This document shows, in pieces, positions 16,575 to 24,899 of a stretch of DNA of 64,000 bases (within the stretch, counting starts at the first letter, position 1; each line of letters opens with the position of its first letter). Below the pieces are notes generated by a model. It saw only the letters and a program-made list of their open reading frames with translations. It was not told the DNA's origin and ran no database searches. Origin of the DNA: VAUL01 sp964603155 (GTDB lineage: Bacteria > Desulfobacterota > Desulfuromonadia > Desulfuromonadales > BM103); the NCBI GenBank assembly GCA_964603155.1, contig CAZRTZ010000002.1, positions 1-64,000 on the forward strand, written 5' to 3'. Made by a program: the position numbers and the translations under genes.

Positions 16575-16796
16575 TCAGACCTGCACGACTTCCTTGACCC
16601 CCGGGACCTTCTCCTTGAGGGTCCGCTCGATCCCCATTTTCAGCGTCACGGTCGCCATCGGGCAGGAGCCGCAGGCCCCCTTGAGCTTGACGCTGACGAT
16701 GCCGTCTTCGGTCACATCGACCAACTCCACATCGCCGCCGTCGGCCTGCAGCGCCGGGCGCACCAGCTGGAGGACTTCCTGAACCTGCTCTTTCAT
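16575..16796 (-). CDS. NifU C-terminal-domain iron-sulfur scaffold (Nfu-type)
   Basis: 73 residues comprising only the Nfu domain: VLQLVRPALQADGGDVELVDV and the cluster-binding GACGSCPMATVTLK, in which CxxC from two subunits holds a 4Fe-4S cluster. Role: carrier in iron-sulfur protein maturation. ATG 16796 with GAGGAGA upstream is used rather than the longer open frame, which overlaps the preceding methyltransferase and matches no family N-terminus. Stand-alone Nfu proteins of this length are typical. Confidence 0.92.
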   Translation of the reverse strand: MKEQVQEVLQLVRPALQADGGDVELVDVTEDGIVSVKLKGACGSCPMATVTLKMGIERTLKEKVPGVKEVVQV

Positions 16797-16872
16797 CGTG
16801 ATCTCCTCTCTTCCTTTTGGATTGTCTTCAGTATACTGCCATCTGCCACCTTCGGCAAACCGCTGAAAAATG

Positions 16873-18039
16873 TCACATTCCACCCAGCCCGGCAAGCGGC
16901 AAAGTCGACAGGCGCCGGGCGCACAGTAATTCCGGGGCATCGACGCCTTTCCCCTGCACCAGCACCTTGAAGGTTTCCCCCATCCCCTGCTCGGGGAGGA
17001 TAAGGTTTTTCAGGGTCAGGCGCAGGGCGCGGGCCTCGCGCTCATCGGCACAGCTCTCCTGCAGCCGGATCAATTCCTCGACAAAGCCGAGCGCCATCAG
17101 GAAGCGGTACTGCTCGCCGAACCACAGCGGCCTCAGGCCAACCTCGTCTCCAGCCTGCTGCAGGGCGGTAAAATCGACGTGGGTGGTGATATCCTTCTCG
17201 CCGACCGCGCTGTAGGGATCGTCATCGGCCTGGTGCTGGCGATAGCAGAGTAACGTACCGTCGCGCCGGTGCGGGGCATAAAGCTCCGCCGCCGGGTACC
17301 CGTAGTCGATGGTCAGGACGAAGCCCCGCTCGATCCGCCCGCCGACCTGGCGCATCCATACCGGCGCCGCCAGGTTGATCTCGGCGCGGTTGTCGCCGAC
17401 CGGCGCGACACCAAGCCAGCGCAGGTGGTCTTCAAGGCCGGGCGTCGACGGCTCCCGCCACTCATCGGCAAAACCAGCGTCATCCCTGTTGACCACGTAG
17501 AGTTCACGCAGCACGCCGTCAACCTTCTTCACCACGTGCACCGGGAAGGCATCAACCAGCTCGTTGGAGAGGAAGCAGCCGCTCTCGATCGTCCAGACAT
17601 CCGGGGCGCACCAGGCGACACGCTCCGCATGGGCGGCCAAAAGCTGGGCCTGGCGGGCACGGCTGGCCGGACCGACTTCAACCAGCGTGTAGCTCAACCG
17701 GGCATAAAGCTGCGGAGCCTCGTTGGCCAGAGCATCAAGGATGTCCAGGGCCAGATGCCCCTCCCCCGCCCCCTGTTCGACGATCTGGAAGGTGGCGCCG
17801 CCGAGAATCTGGTCCATTTGCGCCAGTTGCCGGGCAATCAGCCGGCCGAACACCGCGTGTACGCTGGTCGAGGTAAAGAAGTCGCCGCCTTTGCCGATGC
17901 GCTGGCGCTCCGTCATGTAATAGCCGAATTCCGGATGGTACAGGCACGCCGCCATGAATTCGGCAAACGGCAGGCCGCCGGCTTCGGCGACCCTGGCCCG
18001 CAGTTCGGCGAGCAATTGGTCAGTCACGGATGGTTGCAT
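16873..18039 (-). CDS. MidA/NDUFAF7-type SAM-dependent methyltransferase
   Basis: 388 residues of the DUF185/MidA family. In mitochondria the homologue methylates an arginine of a complex I subunit; in bacteria a protein-methyltransferase role is assumed. Signatures: LPFAEFMAACLYHPEFGYY near the start, GDFFTSTSVHAVFG, the SAM-binding EQGAGEGHLALDIL, and FVLTIDYGYPAAELY later. ATG 18039 is selected since it starts 20-25 residues before the conserved FM…PEFGYY block; the longer frame is unsupported. It lies 20 bases after a secreted-protein gene on the same strand. No complex I genes are in the window. Confidence 0.85.
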   Translation of the reverse strand: MQPSVTDQLLAELRARVAEAGGLPFAEFMAACLYHPEFGYYMTERQRIGKGGDFFTSTSVHAVFGRLIARQLAQMDQILGGATFQIVEQGAGEGHLALDILDALANEAPQLYARLSYTLVEVGPASRARQAQLLAAHAERVAWCAPDVWTIESGCFLSNELVDAFPVHVVKKVDGVLRELYVVNRDDAGFADEWREPSTPGLEDHLRWLGVAPVGDNRAEINLAAPVWMRQVGGRIERGFVLTIDYGYPAAELYAPHRRDGTLLCYRQHQADDDPYSAVGEKDITTHVDFTALQQAGDEVGLRPLWFGEQYRFLMALGFVEELIRLQESCADEREARALRLTLKNLILPEQGMGETFKVLVQGKGVDAPELLCARRLSTLPLAGLGGM

Positions 18040-18059
18040 GGTCGTAAGCGAGGGGGAGA

Positions 18060-19163
18060 TCAGCGATTTTCGAGCTCGCGACTGATCGCGGTCATCAGCT
18101 TTCGGCACTCTTCGGCGTCGCGCAGGGCGGTTGACAGCAGGGTCCTATCGGCCTTGCCCGCCGGGCTGTCATTGAGATGCGTGCGGATGAGCTTGAGATT
18201 GGGATCGATGGACAGCAGGGCCACCTTGACGAACTCGTTCAGTTTGCCGCGGGCCGCGGGCCGACTGACCTCGTCGGTCGTCTTGTAGATCTGGACCGCG
18301 TAGGCAACGTAAAGGATATCCTTGTAGATGGCACCGAACGATTCGTTGACCCGGCTGCAGGCCTGATCGTTTACACAGCTTTTAGTCTTGGCCTCGGCGT
18401 TGAGCTTCGCCAGCAGGCTGCCGTAATACGCCGCCCCTTGCGTTTTCAATTGCTCAAACATGCCGGTCAGCCTTCCATCGGCCAGATTTGCCTTGTCGGC
18501 AAACGCTATCGGGTCGGCCTTGGCTTTGCCGGCCACCGATGCACCGATGTCGACCGACTGCTCGCGCCACACCGCCGGCTTGTTCTCGCAGATGAAGCGC
18601 GCGTAGGCCGCTCGGTTCTTGACCCGTTCGATCACCTCCTTGGAGGCGCTGGTGCTTTCGAAGGCCTTGTAGTCGCTGTATTCGATCAGGTCCAGTGACT
18701 GGCTGGCGGCGCACTCGCAGGTGTTCTTCACCAGCGCGACGTCGCCGCCCGGATTCATGGCCTTGAAGCCATCCTGGCAGGAAGCGGTATAGAGCCTGAC
18801 GTAGTTGGCCCGTTCGGCATTGTCGAAAATCTCGCTGACGGGATACCTGGGCGGGTCGATCGAGGTCAGGTAATAGATGGTCGTGGCGTGCTTCTCACAG
18901 CCGTTGTCCTGCCACGGCGGGCTCTTTTTCACACAGTCGTCATCGGCGCAGACGTTGCGTTTCTTGAGATCCTTCGCTACCTGGACGCACTGGGTATAAA
19001 GCTCCATGAACTCGTCTTTGTCCTGGTAGCCGAGACGCCGGTATTCGCCGGGGGTTACCTGAACGATGGCACGCTCGGCAAACGCCTGGCCGCAGCAGAT
19101 GGCCATCGCCGCCAGTGTAAAGGCCGCCGCGACGGCAAATCTGGTCTGTTTCGTCATGAACAT
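18060..19163 (-). CDS. Cys-containing exported protein of unknown function
   Basis: About 367 residues with a signal peptide (MTKQTRFAVAAAF…) cleaved near AFA-ERA. The mature protein has at least nine Cys, several spaced like disulfide pairs (NVCADDDCVKK, NTCECAAS, KSCVNDQACSR), and is otherwise mainly helical. ATG 19163 follows GGAGAG; ATG 19157 is equally possible. A periplasmic or extracellular protein is likely, but no family or activity is recognised. It may share a transcript with the methyltransferase gene downstream. Confidence 0.75.
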   Translation of the reverse strand: MFMTKQTRFAVAAAFTLAAMAICCGQAFAERAIVQVTPGEYRRLGYQDKDEFMELYTQCVQVAKDLKKRNVCADDDCVKKSPPWQDNGCEKHATTIYYLTSIDPPRYPVSEIFDNAERANYVRLYTASCQDGFKAMNPGGDVALVKNTCECAASQSLDLIEYSDYKAFESTSASKEVIERVKNRAAYARFICENKPAVWREQSVDIGASVAGKAKADPIAFADKANLADGRLTGMFEQLKTQGAAYYGSLLAKLNAEAKTKSCVNDQACSRVNESFGAIYKDILYVAYAVQIYKTTDEVSRPAARGKLNEFVKVALLSIDPNLKLIRTHLNDSPAGKADRTLLSTALRDAEECRKLMTAISRELENR

Positions 19164-19206
19164 CAAGATGACTCTCCGGTTATCCCGTCATAGTTGCCGG
19201 GAGGCG

Positions 19207-19240
19207 AAACAAACACCCCCCGCAGCTGGCCACGAGGGGT
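19207..19240 (-). terminator. Terminator of the trimeric autotransporter gene
   Basis: On the minus strand a hairpin with ACCCC/GGGGT arms is followed by GTTTGTTT, about 30 bases after the autotransporter stop codon. Confidence 0.55.
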
Positions 19241-19270
19241 TGAAACCCGTTGTCCGTACAGCTTTCTAAC

Positions 19271-21497
19271 TCACCAGCCGACGGTGATGCCGGCGCGGGA
19301 GGCGGTTTCGTTGCGGTCGAAGGCCGTTGAGATACCGGCGTTGAGGAGCACGTTGTTGTTGATGTAGTGAAACAGGCCGGCGGCCAGCGCACTGGAACTG
19401 CTGTAGTTGCCAACCCCGAGGGACACCTGGGTGTCGCCCTTGGCGCGGGCATTGGGCACCAGGGCGGAGAAGGCCGAGGTCAGGGCACCGACGTCGTCAA
19501 GTGTCCCTTCGAGATCGTCGATCCGCCCGTCGAGCCGGCCGATTTCGGCGACCTGGTTGTTGGCCATCGCACGCAACTGGGACATATTGACTGCGTCGGT
19601 ATCGTCGATGCCGGGGGCGACGTTGGTGAGGCGGCGCGCGTTGCCGGGGGAGCCGAACGAAACCGTGCCGGGAGCGGTGGCCTCTGAATTTTGACCAATA
19701 GCAACGCTGGCAGGGAAGTTGGGGCTGGCCGCACTGGAGAAAACCTGGGCCCCTTGGCCTATAGCCGTACCACCGGCAGCATCGACTCTCGAATTGGCGC
19801 CAACCGCAACACTGTTGATGGATGTGGCTGTGATGAAGGTATCGGCACCGATGGCGGTACTGCCATCTGCTGCAACGGTGGCCATGTAACCGATGGCGGT
19901 GTCGCGGGTACGGGCCGAAGCCCCGTTGCCGATAGCTGTGGAACCGACGCCAAAGCTACTGGAATTACTACCGATCGCGGTGGAACTGGTCCCGGAAGCG
20001 CTAGCGTTGCTGCCAATCGAGGTAATATTGTCACCGGTGGCTATTGCATTTTCAGGGGTTCCACCAGTTGAACCAGTAATTTTAACGGCTTGCACTCCTG
20101 TTGTCTGTAATGCGGCGACATCTTGTTCGACTATGCTTACACGGGTTAGGGCTTGCGTGGCNNNNNNNNNNNNNNNNNNNNNNNNNNNNNNNNNNNNNNN
20201 NNNNNNNNNNNNNNNNNNNNNNNNNNNNNNNNNNNNNNNNNNNNNNNNNNNNNNNNNNNNNGTCGGCTTGAGCCGCATTCACGCCAGCGGTCAACGTCGT
20301 TGCACCACTCGTCAGGCTCATGTCGCCAATGTCACTCCGCGCCTGCGTGGCGTCGGCTTGAGCCGCATTCACGCCAGCGGTCAACGTCGTTGCACCACTC
20401 GTCAGGGCCATATCCCCAATATTGTCAAGCGCCTGTTCAGCATAAAATTGGGCGGTGTTGACACCATCCGTTAAAGTAGCATCTCCACTATTTAAACCCA
20501 TGCCCCCAATATAATCGAGAGCAAGTTCGGCATCACCCTGAGCAGTGTTAATTCCATCTGTAAGGTTCGTGTCTCCACTATCTAAACTCAAAGTACCAAC
20601 TTTATCATTCATCTGGCGAACCGTCGCGGCATCGGTTGGATCGAGCCCGTCAGCGACATTGACGATACGTCTCAAAACCCCATTGCCAGACCCGGCATAA
20701 CCCTCTGAAACACCTACGGAGACCGTGCCGGCCTGATCTGCGACTGCCCCTTGACCAATCGCCACTGCACCAGTGGCACCAATTTCGACTCCGGCCCCCT
20801 GACCTATTGCAGTAGCCCCGGCTTCGTAGGCCCAACTCCCTTGACCAATCGCCACTGCACCAGTGGCACCAATTTCGACTCCGGCCCCCTGACCTATTGC
20901 AGTAGCCCCGGCTTCGTAGGCCCAACTCCCTTGACCGATCGCGGTCGCATTGTCAACCAAAACCTCTCCAGGGTCTACCAACCCATCTCGATTGGCATCC
21001 CTAAAGCCGGAATAGGTTGCCTGACCAATCGCCACACTGTTTAAGCCCCCTGCAGAGGTATCTTGACCAAGAGCTGTACTGTTCTGTTCCGTAGCCCAAC
21101 TACCCTGACCAACCGCAGTACTATTGTCTCCTTTCGCGTAACTGTTCTGCCCAAGAGAGGTACTTAACTCACCATAGGCATAACTGTCCTGGCCAAGGGC
21201 CGTGGCGTTGTTCCCGGCAGCAAAGCTGAGTTGGCCGATAGCAGTACCGAAAAGACCGGCAGAGCTGGTGCCACCAACCGCAGTACTGGTGCCAAGACTC
21301 AAGGTTGCGGCGCCATTCCCCAACGCGGTATTCTGCAATTCTCCATTGTCCAATGCGGGGTTCGACGGGTCGTCCGACAGGGCCAGTCCCCAGGCGCTAA
21401 CAGAGGAGCCGATGATGAGTATGGCGATACTCAACTGGACGACAGCACCCTTGAAAGCGCCAAGGGGATCGATCCCCGCTAAAAATGGTTTCGTCAC
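19271..21497 (-). CDS. YadA-like trimeric autotransporter adhesin (interrupted by assembly gap)
   Basis: Type Vc secreted adhesin. GTG 21497 is chosen because AGGAG lies 6 bases upstream. A long signal peptide (MTKPFLAGIDPLGAFKGAVV…SVSAWGLA) follows. The first 250 residues are YadA-type head repeats (TAIGQGSWA, NSTALGQD, GAVAIGQGA), then a neck (VNVADGLDPTDAATVRQMND) and 30-residue coiled stalk repeats (GDMSLTSGATTLTAGVNAAQ…). After the gap come a second head block, a neck (VAPGIDDTDAVNMSQL), and a C-terminal YadA anchor (about 80 residues, ending AGITVGW) that forms the trimeric outer-membrane barrel. The frame differs on the two sides of the 100-N gap, so the gap length is a placeholder and the gene is probably intact in the cell. 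GC content drops around 20440-20720. Confidence 0.85.
20162..20261. other. Assembly gap of 100 N
   Basis: Exactly 100 N, a conventional length for a gap of unknown size. It falls inside the tandem 90-bp stalk repeats of the autotransporter, so collapse of near-identical repeats is the likely cause. The reading frame does not carry across it at the stated length. Confidence 0.99.
20262..20441 (-). repeat. 90-bp tandem stalk repeats
   Basis: Two consecutive 90-bp units start at 20262 and 20352. The first about 55 bases are identical and the remainder diverges. Each encodes a 30-residue coiled-coil stalk segment with TSGATTLTAGVNAAQAD. More copies probably lie within the gap. Confidence 0.9.
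20751..20930 (-). repeat. Perfect 90-bp tandem duplication in the adhesin head
   Basis: 20751-20840 and 20841-20930 are identical base for base. Each encodes two YadA head strands (AIGQGSWAYEAGATAIGQGA plus GVEIGATGAV). The identity, including silent positions, points to a recent duplication. Confidence 0.95.
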
Positions 21498-21620
21498 AAC
21501 AGTCTCCTGTCTCTCCACAACATCTCTTGAAAACTAACAAAAATCTTCTTCTATTTCAACACTTCTCATACCGCAACGAACTGGTTGCCAGACCTTCACC
21601 AAACCGCTAAAGTACAGACC

Positions 21621-22646
21621 ATGAAACTTTCCCACCTCGCCAAATCGAGCGGTTGAGCCGCCAAAATGGCCCCCGGGCCATTGGCACAGGTGCTGTGCCA
21701 GCTGCCGACCTCAAACGACCCGAATCTGCTCTCCCGGGCGATCCCCAACGCCGATGCGGGGATTTATCGCCTGAGGGACGATTGCGCCCTGGTGCAGTCC
21801 GTCGATTTCTTCACGCCGATGGTCGACGATCCTGCCACCTTCGGGCGGATCGCCGCAGCCAACGCCCTCTCCGACCTGTTCGCCATGGGGGCGCGACCGC
21901 TCACCGCCCTCAACGTGGTCGCCTTCCCCAAGTGCCTGGACCGCGAGGTTTTGGTCGAAATCCTTAAAGGTGGACAGGAGAAGGTCGGCGAAGCCGGAGC
22001 GGTGATCGTCGGCGGCCACACTATCGAAGATGACGAACCGAAGTACGGCCTGGCCGTCACCGGCCTGGCCGATCCGGCCAAACTGGTCTCGACCGTCGGC
22101 GCCCGGCCCGGCGACGTTCTGCTGCTGACCAAGCCCCTCGGCACCGGCATCCTTGCCACCGCTCTCAAGGGCGAGGTCCTCACCGAGGACGACCTGCGCG
22201 ACGCCATTCGCAGCATGGAGACCCTCAACCAGGCTGCCGGCGAAGCGATGCTCGAGGTTGGCGTGCACGCCTGCACCGACATCACCGGCTTCGGCCTGCT
22301 CGGCCACGCCCTGGAGATGGCCGAGGCCAGCCAGGCGGGGATCGTCATCACCGCCGGCAGCCTGCAGGTCTTCCCGCAGGTCCTCGACATGGCCAACATC
22401 GGCCTGGTTCCGGCCGGCAGCTACTTCAACCGCGAGCACTACCTGTCGCGCGTGGTCAACCGCGACGAGCTGCCGCCCGAACTGGTCGACATCCTCGCCG
22501 ACCCGCAAACCTCCGGCGGCCTGCTCATGGCCGTACCCCCCGAACGCCTCGAGGCTTTGACCACGGCCCTTTGCCGGCGCGGCGTCAACCCCTTCACCGT
22601 CGGCCGGGTGACCGATGAGCATCCGGGCCGGCTGTCCGTGAATTAA
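21621..22646 (+). CDS. selD: Selenide, water dikinase SelD with in-frame selenocysteine codon
   Basis: Makes selenophosphate from selenide and ATP for selenocysteine and selenouridine synthesis. The frame starts at ATG 21621 and meets TGA at 21654-21656, giving KSSG-U-AAKMAPG, precisely where SelD proteins carry the catalytic Cys or Sec (consensus GCxAK). After the TGA the frame runs uninterrupted to 22646, with SelD signatures VQSVDFFTPMVDDPATFGRIAAANALSD, VGGHTIED, TKPLGTGI and the C-terminal NPFTVGRVT. Total about 341 residues, normal for the family. Reading TGA as Sec is therefore far more likely than a 45-base shorter protein lacking the active site. It is divergent from the adhesin gene. 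Confidence 0.93.
21654..21686 (+). promoter_or_regulatory. Candidate bacterial SECIS hairpin following the UGA codon
   Basis: Three bases after the UGA (21654-21656), GCCAA (21660-21664) pairs with TTGGC (ending 21685) and, past a 2-base bulge, TGGCC pairs with GGCCA, leaving a small C/G apical loop. Bacterial SECIS elements sit immediately 3' of the UGA inside the coding sequence and bind SelB. The position fits; the loop G required for SelB cannot be confirmed by eye. Confidence 0.6.
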
Positions 22647-22734
22647 GCTCCGGTTCTTCCTTGCTTTCTTCTTCCGACAGATCATTGCCTTATGATAATG
22701 TCTCTTCTCGATTGAGCCAATTGCATACGTCTGG

Positions 22735-22823
22735 GCCCCCTTCGACAAGCTCAGGGCGAACGGTCTCAAGAACGTTTAAACTGTCGAGACTCCGCTCATG
22801 GTGAGCCCGTCGAACCATGAGCA
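22735..22823. repeat. REP-like inverted repeat pair, second copy
   Basis: CCCTTCGACAAGCTCAGGGC (from 22738, then GAACGG) and CCGCTCATGGTGAGCCCGTC (from 22792, then GAACCATGAGC) are the two units of the 14518-14604 repeat in opposite overall orientation. It lies between selD and ccsA. Confidence 0.75.
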
Positions 22824-22862
22824 AATCGTTTTTGCATAAATGCTCATATTGAGAACTGCCGG

Positions 22863-23657
22863 ATGTCGATCAAACTCCCCTTCTATCTGCTCTTCGCCCT
22901 GTATGCGGCTTCGACCCTCGGTTACGCCGTGCATGCGGTCTGGCGCCGCCTCTGGCTGAGCCGCCTCAGCCTCGGGCTGGTCGTCGCCGGCGTACTGCTG
23001 CACAGCGGCCTGCTCATCCAGCGCTGGCTGGCCGCCGGCTACCTGCCGGTCACCAACCTCTTCGCCACCCTATTCTTCTTCAGCTGGGCTCTGGCCCTGA
23101 CCTTCGTCTATTTTGAATTGCGCTACCATCTCGGCGCCAGCGGCCTGTTCGTGATGGCCCTCAACCTGCTCCTGCTTGGCAGCGCCCTGCCGCGCGACCC
23201 GAAAGTGCCGCCGCTGATTCCGGCCCTCGACACGCCGCTGTTCGAACTGCACCTTGTCTTCTCCTTCACCGGCTACGCCATGTTCGCCATGGCCTTCTCC
23301 CTCGGCGTCCTCTACCTGCTGCAGGTCAGGATCAACTCCGACGCCCTCCCCGACTTGCCGCTGCTGCGCCGCCTGAACGAGGAGGCGATCTTCCTCGGCT
23401 TCGGCCTCTTCACCCTGTGCATGGTGGCCGGCAGCATCTGGGCGCACATCGCCTGGGGCCACTGGTTCTCCTGGAACGTCAAGGCTATCTGGTCGTTCCT
23501 GGTCTGGCTCTTCTACGCCGGGATGTGCCATGCCAAATTCGTGCGCCGCTGGCAGGGGAGCGTCTACGCCTGGCTCTCCATCGCCGGCTTCGGCGTGGTT
23601 CTCTTCACCTACCTCGGCATCGGCCTGCTCCTTGAGAGCAACCACCCCCTGGATTAG
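22863..23657 (+). CDS. ccsA: Cytochrome c assembly protein CcsA/ResC-type
   Basis: 264-residue integral membrane protein of the system II (Ccs) haem-attachment pathway, with about eight hydrophobic helices. The tryptophan-rich haem-handling motif is visible at about 195-210 (WGHWFSWNVKAIWSF), and conserved His residues (one in ELHLVF, one in HIAWGHW) are in place for haem ligation. It works with ResB, encoded next, to export haem and join it to CXXCH apocytochromes such as those at 48-50 kb. Its stop codon TAG lies at the edge of the inserted element that separates the two genes. Confidence 0.92.
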   Translation: MSIKLPFYLLFALYAASTLGYAVHAVWRRLWLSRLSLGLVVAGVLLHSGLLIQRWLAAGYLPVTNLFATLFFFSWALALTFVYFELRYHLGASGLFVMALNLLLLGSALPRDPKVPPLIPALDTPLFELHLVFSFTGYAMFAMAFSLGVLYLLQVRINSDALPDLPLLRRLNEEAIFLGFGLFTLCMVAGSIWAHIAWGHWFSWNVKAIWSFLVWLFYAGMCHAKFVRRWQGSVYAWLSIAGFGVVLFTYLGIGLLLESNHPLD

Positions 23658-23818
23658 TGTCCTGTGCGGATAATTCTATCCTTGCAAATTGTGGCGCTTT
23701 CGGCCCCTGGCTACGTTGCGGTTCCTCGGCGTAGTCCCGCTATGCCTGCGTCACCGCGCCTTGCCAAAAACCGAAATCCCTCACAATTTGTGCAGGGAAC
23801 TACCCGCACAGGACACTA
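23655..23818. mobile_element. MITE-like inverted-repeat element with TA target duplication
   Basis: 164 bases bounded by perfect 15-base inverted repeats, TAGTGTCCTGTGCGG and CCGCACAGGACACTA. The inner halves also pair (GCAAATTGTG…CTTTCGG with CCGAAA…CACAATTTGTGC), so the whole unit can fold as one long hairpin. It has no coding capacity. Removing the element and one TA restores GATTAGCCGATGG, in which ccsA ends only 3 bases before the resB ATG. That supports insertion at a TA with duplication, the habit of IS630/mariner-type elements. The family assignment is inference. Confidence 0.8.
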
Positions 23819-23822
23819 GCCG

Positions 23823-24887
23823 ATGGCCGACCAGCGCTCTTTCCTGCAACGTCTCTGGGACCTCGGTTGTTCGCTGAAGCTGGCGATTTACGTAGCGTCG
23901 GCGGCGACCCTGCTGATCATGGGCGGCTCGCTGGTGATGCACTACAACCGGCGCATCTTCGGCAACATGGACGCCGCCACCATCACGGCCTGGTTTGCCG
24001 ACGCCTGGGCCAAAGCTCCGCAACTCACCTGGTGGCTGCCGGTCACCGGCGTGCTCCTGGTCATTTTCGGCCTCAACACCCTCTGTTGCCTGTGTGACTG
24101 GCTGGCCCATTTCAAGGCCCGCTGGCGCAAGAGCGGCGAGTACCTGATTCACACCGGCTTTTTGCTGCTGCTGATCGGCTACGCCTGGGGCAACCTGGCC
24201 GGTTTCCGCGCCGAGCCGCGGCAACTGTCTCCGGGCGAAAGCCTGACCCTGCCGGAGCTGCCGGCCTATAGCGTGCGCCTCGACAGCTTCACTCCGGCCT
24301 TCAGCCCCGAAGGTCGCCCTTTGGACATGGTCAACGAGGTCACCCTGCTGCACAACGGCACGGAAGTCGCCCGCGGCAGCGTGCGCACCAACCAACCGCT
24401 GCTGCACGACGGCCTGGTGATCATCGCCACCTCGTTCGATCAGCGTCTGGCCGGTTTCCGCTGCCGTCTCGGCGGAGTGGGAACGGTCGAACTTTTCCCC
24501 GGCAGCCGAATCAGGCTGCCCGACGGCGCCAGCCTGGGCGTTTTGGAACTGCTCGGCGATGCCCGCCGCGGCAGTGCCGGACAAGTCATTCCGATCAGCG
24601 ACCAGCTCGGCGACCCCGCCATGCAGCTGGTGCTGTTCAGGACCGACGGTACGACCTGGCAGGGCTGGTATTTCCTGCGCGAAGCTCCGCCGGATGCCCT
24701 GATCGCCGCCGGCGCCGTGCCACAGCCGCTCCAGCCCATCGGCGGCTACGTCAGCCTGCTGACCATCAACCGTGATCCGGGCATCGGCATTACCCTCGCC
24801 GGCGGCGTGTGCCTGACCGTCGGCGTGCTGTTCGCCTTCTTCTCCTTCTACCGCAAGCGCGCCCGCGGCGACCGGCCGCAGGTTTGA
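23823..24887 (+). CDS. resB: Cytochrome c biogenesis protein ResB-like
   Basis: 354-residue membrane protein, partner of CcsA in system II cytochrome c maturation. Three N-terminal transmembrane segments (about 18-38, 75-95, 110-125) are followed by a large periplasmic domain (FTPAFSPEGRPLDMVNEVTLL, then NQPLLHDGLVIIATSFDQ) and a final helix (GITLAGGVCLTVGVLFAFFSF). ResB proteins hold the apocytochrome and keep its cysteines reduced. There is no clear Shine-Dalgarno; before the element inserted, translation was probably coupled to ccsA. It is shorter than many ResB proteins, which favours the compact deltaproteobacterial form. Confidence 0.88.
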   Translation: MADQRSFLQRLWDLGCSLKLAIYVASAATLLIMGGSLVMHYNRRIFGNMDAATITAWFADAWAKAPQLTWWLPVTGVLLVIFGLNTLCCLCDWLAHFKARWRKSGEYLIHTGFLLLLIGYAWGNLAGFRAEPRQLSPGESLTLPELPAYSVRLDSFTPAFSPEGRPLDMVNEVTLLHNGTEVARGSVRTNQPLLHDGLVIIATSFDQRLAGFRCRLGGVGTVELFPGSRIRLPDGASLGVLELLGDARRGSAGQVIPISDQLGDPAMQLVLFRTDGTTWQGWYFLREAPPDALIAAGAVPQPLQPIGGYVSLLTINRDPGIGITLAGGVCLTVGVLFAFFSFYRKRARGDRPQV

Positions 24888-24899
24888 CCCGGTGAACCC

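Noticed and set aside
20262..20441. CRISPR-like tandem units
   Set aside because: 90-base units are contiguous, code for coiled-coil stalk and have no spacers.
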